NCBI GenBank assembly: GCA_007922305.1
Contig: ML677326.1
Span: forward strand, 51,314,677 to 51,378,676
DNA: 64,000 nt
Source of the DNA: Dermatemys mawii
Taxonomy: Eukaryota; Chordata; Testudines; Dermatemydidae
Reading direction: 5' to 3'
The notes below the pieces were generated by a model. That model made no database searches, had not been told where the DNA came from, and was given only the letters and a program-made list of their open reading frames with translations. This document shows positions 56,640 through 64,000 of the stretch, piece by piece. Positions within the stretch are counted from its first letter, which is position 1, and each line of letters starts with the position of its first letter. Position numbers and translations under genes: made by a program.

Positions 56640-57145
56640 TTCCACATTTTCAGAAGATAATGCTGCCCACTTCTTGTTCAGAATGTCACCTGAAAGTGAG
56701 AACAAGTGTACTCATAGCACTGTTGTAGTTGGCGTTGCAAGCTATGTATGTTCCAGATGCACTAAAGATTCATATGTCCTTCCAGGTGTCAAACACCATG
56801 CCAGAGAACATGCATCCATAACGATGACAGGTTCTGTTTCACAACGATCCAAAACTGTGAGGACCGGTGAACATTCATTTTTTATTATGAGAGTCAGGTA
56901 TCACAAGCAGAAGGTTGTTTTTCTTTTTTGGTGGTTCAGATTCTGTAGTTTCCGCATTGGAGTATTGTTATTTTAATACTTCTGAAAGCATGCTCCACAC
57001 TTCATCCCTCTCAGATTTTGGAAGATACTTCATATTCTTAAACCTTGGGATGAGTGCTGTAGCTATCTTTGGAAAGATGGTATTGGTACCTTCTTGGTGT
57101 TTTGTCAAATCTGCACTGAAAGCGTTCTTAAAAGAAACAACAGAA
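56640..57145 (-). pseudogene. hAT transposase C-terminal fragment
   Basis: Read on the minus strand from 57145, codons give KIATALIPRFKNMKYLPKSE and a RDEVWSMLSE-like block. Near 56870-56640 they give a decayed tail with LATPTTT and LFSLSGDILNKKWAALS. That tail matches the conserved hAT dimerisation end (L-x-x-PATS-x-x-x-ER-x-FS-x-x-G). Stops and frameshifts interrupt it; no N-terminal zinc finger or DDE core lies in the flanks. The family is a cut-and-paste transposase; this is a dead piece. Confidence 0.75.
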
Positions 57146-58845
57146 TGAAAAAAAAATGTTCTCTACATGTATTAACTATTATTTTTAGTTTCTTTTTTAC
57201 ATATTGATATATTTACGTATATATTGATATAATTATATATTTACATATATATATTTATATAATTATAGTAAACATGTTAATAAATTCAGAGTCCTATAAA
57301 GCCACATGATGTAAGATTTAATAAGTTAAAATAACTTCCTGCTCTAAAAAGTGACTAAAAATAGCATCATAGAATTCTAACTGTATTGTTTCTCAAAAAC
57401 TCCACGTAAATTGTGTCCTATATAGAAATAAAGTAGATGCCTTTTCTAACTACTAGATGGATTGATTTTCAATCTTATCCTAGGATATGAGTGCCAAACT
57501 GTGCTATCTCTGGCTTATGAATCACTAATAATTATAGTTCTGCATGCTGACTTCTGCCTTCACTTACTTCCATGCAACTCCATTTTCCTCAATAGGCTTC
57601 CATAGGTATAATTAAGAGCCTAATATATAGAAACTAGTGGACATTAAATTCTCATGGCACATTTTACAAGAGTCAACATGGTTGGTTTGGTTATATGAAC
57701 ACAGTGGGTGGCTGATTCCCAAAATAATTGGTAAGGCTGCAAGTAGCAAGTTGCTCTTCCCACCTTTCCACTCCAGACTTCCTGCCTTCCTTGATCATAT
57801 TTTCAAAGTAAAAAGCTGGGACACTGTGCTTAGGATAGGGAGGAGAAGTGTCATACGGAAATAAGTTCTAAGTGGGAGGGGAAGTGGGAAGAAAAAAGGA
57901 CTGACCTTTCACAATGAAATACTGGGGCATTTTGTAATAAAAGGCAGAGTAGGATAAAAATGTATTTGTCTCTTTGTGACCCTGAACTTTTTTCTCCCAT
58001 TCCCAATGTTTCCTCTTCCAAGCTAACCCTTATTTTACCACCTCCAGCACATATTACCAATTCATCCCCATTCAGCAATTGATTCCATTCCTTCTTGCAC
58101 TTAATCCTGTCATCACAACCCATCCCCTTCCCATCTGACAGACCATCCCTCATGGGCCCCAGACTGAGAGCTCCTCCATACCGAAACTCCACTGCTCAGG
58201 ACCACACCTTCACCTCTGAAAACTCTCCATTCAAAAACCCTGGGCTCAGAATAACTCCAGCTAATGAACATAACCCTCCATGCTAGGAATGCTTCTTCTA
58301 TTTCCTACACAAAGACAACCATTAGGGAACACAGAAACCCCTGTTACATGTTGCTGGACTAGGAAAAATAAGAGTAGCTTTGCCCCTGCAAGGCTGAAGC
58401 TGATCTTAATTATGACTACCACAGCAGGGATGCCATGTTCCATGCCTCTTCCAAATGCTAGAGACTCCAGAGACCGGAGGAAACCCTGTATTTTTCCTCT
58501 CTAGTGAACACCTGAATTAACTGCACATAAGCCTCTGTTGCTTCCTATGAATAGAACCCCCTCTGACTTGTTGTGTGCAGTCTATGTACTGCTGGATAAG
58601 AACTCCCCTGGCAGCAACAGCAACCATAATGTGACTAATTATTGATGGGTAGCAGCCATGCCTGTTTGACAAGATTCCAACTTTCATAATTACAGTCCAA
58701 CTACCTAAAATGTCACTCTGTAATTTCAGTCAATAAAGTTACTCTTCCTGTCAGTTACCTATCAAACACATATAGCACTGCATTTCACCTCAGAGGTGAC
58801 TGCATTTCAGAGTACGTAACTAATCTCTATGCATACAGCATTAGT
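57146..58845. other. No gene; TA-rich tract and CT-rich block
   Basis: 57195-57270 is a TATATTGATATA/TTACATATATA low-complexity tract. 57960-58500 is unusually C- and CT-rich against AT-rich flanks and produces overlapping frames on both strands with no recognisable domain; it may be old LTR sequence, but I found no ends. Confidence 0.5.
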
Positions 58846-58848
58846 GTT

Positions 58849-59165
58849 GCCAACTCTTCTGATTTTATCATAAATTTCATGTTGTTGGGTGTTTCCTTAA
58901 ATATTCAGCTCCTAAAGACAAGAGTGTATGTGAGAAGCTTGGCTTTCATTTTAAAAAGGAAGTTTCTTGCCCTCATGCTTGCAGAGACAAGCTTGAAAAC
59001 ATAAACCAAATATAACCTAAGTATAACCGACAGGCTAAAAAACCTATAAGAAAAAAACCCCTCCATATTTATTACATTTTCAAAATCTCATTTTTAAGTC
59101 AATCCCATGCTTTTGGGGGATCTGACTCATGATCTTTGAATGCCTGGGTTCAGTAATACTTCAAC
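58849..59165. mobile_element. MITE-like element
   Basis: The left end is AGTGTTGCCAACTCTTCTGATT and the right end GGGTTCAGTAATACTTC, roughly inverse. Subterminal GATTTTATCATAAATTTCAT and TTTTCAAAATCTCATTTTTA are typical of a reptile MITE ending in GTTGCCAACTCT. Decayed; no duplication determined. Confidence 0.5.
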
Positions 59166-59179
59166 TTGTAGTTTACTTT

Positions 59180-59402
59180 GGGATATTAATGGACCAAAAG
59201 TAAGGGAGAGATTTAAAAACAGAGAAGATATGAGCATTCATCTAACACAGAATCAACACACCGAGAACAAAGTAAATCAAGGAACCAAAGGACATGAGGA
59301 GCAAAATTCTTTTATTTGCCTATGCATCAATGCTAGGAGCTTGGGTAACAAGAAGAATTGGAATTGGTCATGTATGGACATAAATTTGATCTAGCTAGAT
59401 TA
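59180..59402 (+). mobile_element. CR1/L3 endonuclease N-terminal fragment
   Basis: The frame 59140-59394 encodes NKVNQGTKGHEEQNSFICLC then INARSLGNKKNWNW, the decayed start of a CR1-type endonuclease (the usual 'TNARSL.NK' motif). It stops where the catalytic ITETW would follow. Only the 5' part of ORF2 is here, so the copy is 3'-truncated or interrupted. Confidence 0.7.
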
Positions 59403-60538
59403 ATTTAACTGGGGTTTGACAAACACATTGAAATTTCAATTTGTGTGAGCCAAACAGATTCAACGTATTTTAATAAGATTTAAAATCACTTGTATTGATT
59501 TATATTTTAAGTTCAACTTGTTTCATATGTATTTAGATGGGATGTTTCTATGTACAGTATTGTCTGTTCACCCACTTCTGTTACCTAAAATGATGTAAAC
59601 ATGACAACAAAAGGCTAATGAATCAGCTGTTAGTATATTGTGTTGAAGCAGGTCGCAGGTATTATGAAATTCTCTGGTTGGCCATGTACAGCCCACGGGC
59701 TGGAGGTTGGGCAATCCTGACCCTAAGGATCTGGATCAAAGATTTTAGCAATAGCATGCTCTGTGTAGTTGCTTCTTCTAAGTGTCAGTAGCACTATAGC
59801 TGAAGCGCAATCAGCAGTAACTCACATATTAGCGGCCTGTGCTTCTTGGAGAAGAAGGACTTGATGTCTTACCCCAACTTTGATACATTTAGACCTATAG
59901 GGAAGGGAAATCATAAAAATAAAATCAAAGTCTATATACCACAGTGGCATCCTGAGATTTTCATCGCAATTAAGGGGAAGACTTTGCAGCCAGAGAAAAT
60001 GCTGATTGATTAGCATTGTGATGGACATCCCTAGAAGCATGGTAGACATATTTGAAAGCATTACAGTACTTCTGGAATGTCATGGTACAGCACCTGTGTG
60101 CATGTGGATATTTTGGGCATGCAGGGCTACAAACACATAGTATTATTAAAAACCAATCCCTTTTTATTGTTGATATTTCCTAGCTTTGCTCCTTGCATAT
60201 CACATTTTTTTATCTTTTCGAGCTGGAAAAGTAAGAGTTAATACTGAGAGTTTAAATTTGGCCCTACAAGATCATTAGTCTAATCTGTTAAATACAAAGA
60301 TTGTACTGGCAGGTCTCTGATTTTATTAATGCCCATGGTATCAAAACAACAAGTTTGTCATTATGATTACAAATGCACAGATGGACAAATATGCATTTTC
60401 ATTTTGGATTTTATTTATTTATTTTTAGAGAAGCCTCTGAGGCTGTTCTACTTGTAGAATAGTTTCCAAATGTTATGTGGAGCTTTCTAACAAGATACAA
60501 GCTTTTCTGTACTAAAGCACTGCATTTAAGTTTTCACT

Positions 60539-60590
<52 letters not shown>

Positions 60591-62040
60591 TCATTTGCAA
60601 GACATCTGGAGAAGGATTTTCTTGTCTAGAATTTTAGTTTTCTAGTTCACTTTGTAGGTAAGATCAAGTACTTATGAGCTGCAGGATTGCTCAGTGGAGA
60701 ACACTGTATGGGAATTTTGTAGGTTTGTCTGTAAGGTCAGGATCCAGGATCATGAATTCAGTAAAGTCAAATATGATAACTTATTTGAAATTCCCCTGAA
60801 CAAATGGATGTGCTCTGAATGCATATATTATTCTTCAATATTTATTCTTGATAGGCAGACCTGTACTATTATGATGTGGAGGTTAGCTGCTTGTCCGTAA
60901 TTTGCAAAATTCATTGTTATTAGCAAATAGAACTGAGAATTAAGTGAAGCAGCATTGGAGCTGAGTGGGGTGTAACTAGAAGGTTATAGTATTTACACAG
61001 TGCTGTATATGGCATTTAATGCCAAACCTTTATGTACGTGCGAGGGGAAAGTGGGCTCTGTACAAGAGGAAGATCAAAGAGAGATTCTGAGTTCTTCATT
61101 ACTGAGGGTCAGGGAAGACTTCTCTTAGAATCACCTGGGGAGTATACACACTTTGAAGAGAGCCAATGTGCACTGCTGAGATCCTATTCAGTCCACTGGC
61201 AATGTAGAAGGGCACCAGTTCTCTTTGGAAAGAGTATTAGGGTGGACACTGTGTTTTGGACTCCTCCTTCAGGTCAGAGTACTCCTGCAAATATCATGAG
61301 ATTTTTTTTTAAATTGTAATTTTGTATTTGCCTTCAGTGTTGAGTGTCTTTAGGGTTTAAGAATTTAAATTATTCTTCAAAACTGTAAGGACTAAAAATT
61401 TACTTTTTTAATGCTAAATAAAAACAGATTCTCACCTGGTTCCCAGAGCTGGGGCTTTATGAAAATACCAAATGTTGTAAGACTTGCAATAACGTTGCAA
61501 GAGCTTTAGTTGAATGTATCTTAAGCCTGTGCAGAAGGGATGGTAAGGAGGAGGGAGTCTTTCATACTTACTTTCCTGTTGGACTTCTCAGCACAGTCAG
61601 CTACAATCTGGCACTTAATTAGCATTGCAGAGATTATGGGAGGAAGAAGCTGGCACTCTTCGTTCAGTTGGATCAATAAGGGTTTTCCAGTGCATTAATG
61701 CATTTCATTCGAAGAATATGTGAATAACTTCAAATTTGTTATCCATAGTCACTCCAGAGCTGAAGGAAGCTTATGAGCCTATACTAGCCCCTTTTTAACA
61801 ACAGAGCTGGCCTCTGAGCCTCGTGAAGGAAAATATGAACAGTCCTTGAAAAAAATATTTCTAGCCTTGAAAACAAACAATTGAAAATCTAATGCTATGG
61901 CTGACACATTCTAATTCTTCTGAAGGAGACTTGGCGAATCTAATGATTTTCACCATTACCCCTGCCATACTTGCAATATAAAATGTGTTGCTTAGGTTTG
62001 AGATATGTCATAATGAATCCCCAAAATCATTATATTGTCC
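59403..62040. other. 2.6 kb, no gene recognised
   Basis: Apart from the TTTC microsatellite listed separately, I find no repeat boundary or domain. The frames at 60694-60900 and 61032-61319 have no recognisable features. Confidence 0.5.
60538..60592 (+). repeat. (TTTC)n microsatellite
   Basis: About 13 uninterrupted TTTC units. The purity suggests the locus is young or length-polymorphic. Confidence 0.97.
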
Positions 62041-62044
62041 TCTG

Positions 62045-62345
62045 TTCAGGAACACAGGAATTACCATATTCGATCAAGGCAACAGTCCATTGAGTGTTGT
62101 ATCCTACCTCTGATAATGACCAGTACCAGATGTTTCAAACAAAGTGGATGAAATCCCAGAGCAAACAATTATAGATTAGCTAGTTTTAAAATAGTTTCTT
62201 CCTAAAACCATCAGTTAGAAGTTGGCTCATGAGCTGAATAATGAAGGTTTATACCCCTTCTCAATTTTGTATTCATCTCTATCATTATCCATATAAATGT
62301 CTAAACATATTTCTTGGAATACTTAAAACACTCTTATTATCAATA
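62045..62345 (-). mobile_element. CR1 3' tail, reverse orientation
   Basis: AGGAACACAGGAATTACCAT, CAACAGTCCATTGAGTGTTG and GACCAGTACCAGATGTTTCA correspond to the reversed CR1 3' UTR seen also at 51258. It diverges near 62345. Confidence 0.8.
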
Positions 62346-63820
62346 TTGTCTTATGGCAGAGAATATCATGGAGTAATTATGCATACTCAGGACCAGTCTA
62401 GTGTTTGAAGGGCTAAGATATCCTATATATTCTTAGAAGGATAAAATCCCAGATAAATCTATTCCACATCACTCATCACCAGAAAAAAACTCAATTTGCT
62501 GAACAGCCAAAGAAGATCTGGAGTGGCCACAGTGTGGAATAGATTAATTTAATGTGTATGCACATGGGAAAGAGTAATACATTAACAGATGGAAGAGAAT
62601 ATGGAATTTATGGGAGGGAAGAGAATGGAATTGACTGAATTTGTGAGGAGAGTATGACAATGTAGGGAGGTATGTTTGGGTGTTGGGGAAATAATTTGGA
62701 ATTGGCAGATCATTGGAAGGGGGAGAGGGAATATTTTATCTAAGAAATATTATATTTGCCAACTGAAGTGGAAAAATTTTGACAGTACCCTTTGTTCAAA
62801 CTTTGGCAGCACATTGTGAAATATAATGAAATTGTCAACGTAGTCCAATACATGCTTCTTTTAAATTCCCTAATCTGAATGATTAGACAGATAAATTGAT
62901 TACCCTTCAAGTAGTCTGTAACTTCCAGTCTTTTAATTGCTGAATGTTTGGTCTATGTTCTGACTTTTAAAAGTAGCTCAGATGTATGTGCTATGAGAAG
63001 GGTGCTCATATTGAGTTAATGAGCAATTGCACTGATGTAATTGATGTAATGAGCTCTTTTTCAGCACTATGGTCATGGCACTTTATAGTTCCCTTTCAAG
63101 CACAACACTTTATGCATTTTGTGTCATTCCAGTGCCTTGTAAACCAAAAGCCAACATTTCCATAAAATATACTGGAAAAGAAGAAGTAACAACTTCTGCT
63201 TTATTGTAGGAATAATTGAGAGAAAATTGTGTCATGTGTTACTACCATATCTGAAGCATTCTATTCTGCATAAGAATTCAGGGTGGATAGCAAAGGACCT
63301 AGCAGCAACATGTAATTTCAGCAGAAGTACCTGTGACAAGGTGACAGCTGCCACCTATGAAGTGATGGAGGTACCTAGGGTATCTTTGTCAAGCTACCGC
63401 CTAAGGCCACATGTTGGAGAAACAAGGAAGTGTTAAAAGTGCTAAAAGGCATTTTAGGCAAGAAAGGATTGAGAGTGGGGAAAAAAATCAATAGGGAATT
63501 ACATTTATTATAATTTATTAAGTTCATAATACAAAACAGAGCAGAAAGAGCAAAAACTTTCTCATTCATGACAGAAAAGTAAACAAGAGAATTATGATTT
63601 ATTTCAAAGAATTAAGGTTGCTCATTGTTCATGGCAAAAAACAAAACTGCATAGAATGTATTAACAAAATATTTTCTAGATGACGTCCTAGAGATGAAAT
63701 TGCCTCAGTGCAAAGATGCCCTTTAAAAGTTAACATCTTTTAAGAAAATCTATATTTGTTTTATGCCTAAAATGTGTAGGATATGGATCAACTGTGAAAA
63801 CATGGGATGGAGTTGGAATT
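62346..63820. other. No gene recognised
   Basis: 62570-62750 is G- and A-rich (GGGAGGGAAGAGAATGG-like). The rest has no notable signal. Confidence 0.5.
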
Positions 63821-63822
63821 CA

Positions 63823-63930
63823 GTAGAACCTCACTAATTCTCACTTCACTATTCCACAGACCTGATAAATTCTCATAAAAATGGTCCTTCATAGTCTAGA
63901 TTTAATAGTAGGGTACTGCAATGGGACCTT
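63823..63930. mobile_element. Tigger/pogo-like MITE start
   Basis: CAGTAGAACCTCACTAATTC followed by TCACTTCACTATTC resembles the terminus of pogo/Tigger-type elements. The opposite end was not identified with confidence. Confidence 0.5.
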
Positions 63931-63954
63931 TTAATATTAAAGCATTGGTAAAAT

Positions 63955-64000
63955 TTTCAAATGTGTCTAAGTGACTTGCGAGCTTAGGTTCCCTTTTCAA
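63955..64000. repeat. Edge of a dispersed repeat
   Basis: GTGTCTAAGTGACTTGCGAG then CTTAGGTTCCC is cut by the window end. It belongs to the reptile repeat built on TTAGG(C/A)(G/A)CCTAA-like words, as at 3530-3610. Confidence 0.45.

Noticed and set aside
58095..58504. Several 60-113 codon frames
   Set aside because: Pyrimidine-rich composition keeps several frames open; no recognisable domain.
60538..60592. CRISPR-like regular repeat
   Set aside because: It is a plain tetranucleotide microsatellite without spacers, and the genome is eukaryotic.

Overview
The window is vertebrate nuclear DNA and almost certainly sauropsid. The abundant CR1-type LINEs, the particular LTR families, the Harbinger and hAT relics and several short dispersed repeats match what I know of turtle genomes best; crocodilian is a weaker alternative. 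That species call rests on remembered repeat families, not on a search. The DNA is AT-rich with few CpG-rich islands. I recognise no host protein-coding exon, no tRNA or rRNA gene and no CRISPR array. This is intergenic or deep intronic sequence, and nearly everything identifiable is transposon-derived.

Layout. 0-10 kb: old CR1 fragments, one carrying a small retroposed repeat with an 11-bp target-site duplication (TSD); a tRNA-headed SINE; a decayed PIF/Harbinger element with its DDE triad still legible (about 5.65-8.4 kb). 10-16 kb: an LTR-like repeat, a TTTAC/TA-rich tandem tract, and a 2.1-kb hAT element of the ZMYM type bounded by 8-bp TSDs. 19-22 kb: a minus-strand CR1 with endonuclease, linker and part of the reverse transcriptase, followed by LTR-like sequence. 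22.57-25.12 kb: the centrepiece, a 2550-bp CACTA/EnSpm-like DNA transposon with CACTG...CAGTG ends, long imperfect terminal inverted repeats, TAA duplications and one uninterrupted 564-codon transposase. 26-28 kb: a solo LTR inside a MIR relic. 36-43 kb: small hAT MITEs, a 681-bp fold-back element with TA duplications, and a broken LTR retroelement (39.23-41.20 kb) ending in a 300-bp near-perfect palindrome. 43.5-44.3 kb: a second solo LTR. 47.3-50.0 kb: a CR1 starting at its 5' UTR but lacking its middle. 51-53 kb: minus-strand CR1 tails. 56.6-57.1 kb: a hAT transposase tail. The last 7 kb is mostly unassigned, with a TTTC microsatellite and one more CR1 tail.

There is no operon logic. The regions interact only as hosts and donors of insertions: the SINE-like repeat inside a CR1, and the LTR inside a MIR, give relative ages. 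The one gene that still looks able to make its protein is the CACTA-like transposase at 23078-24772.
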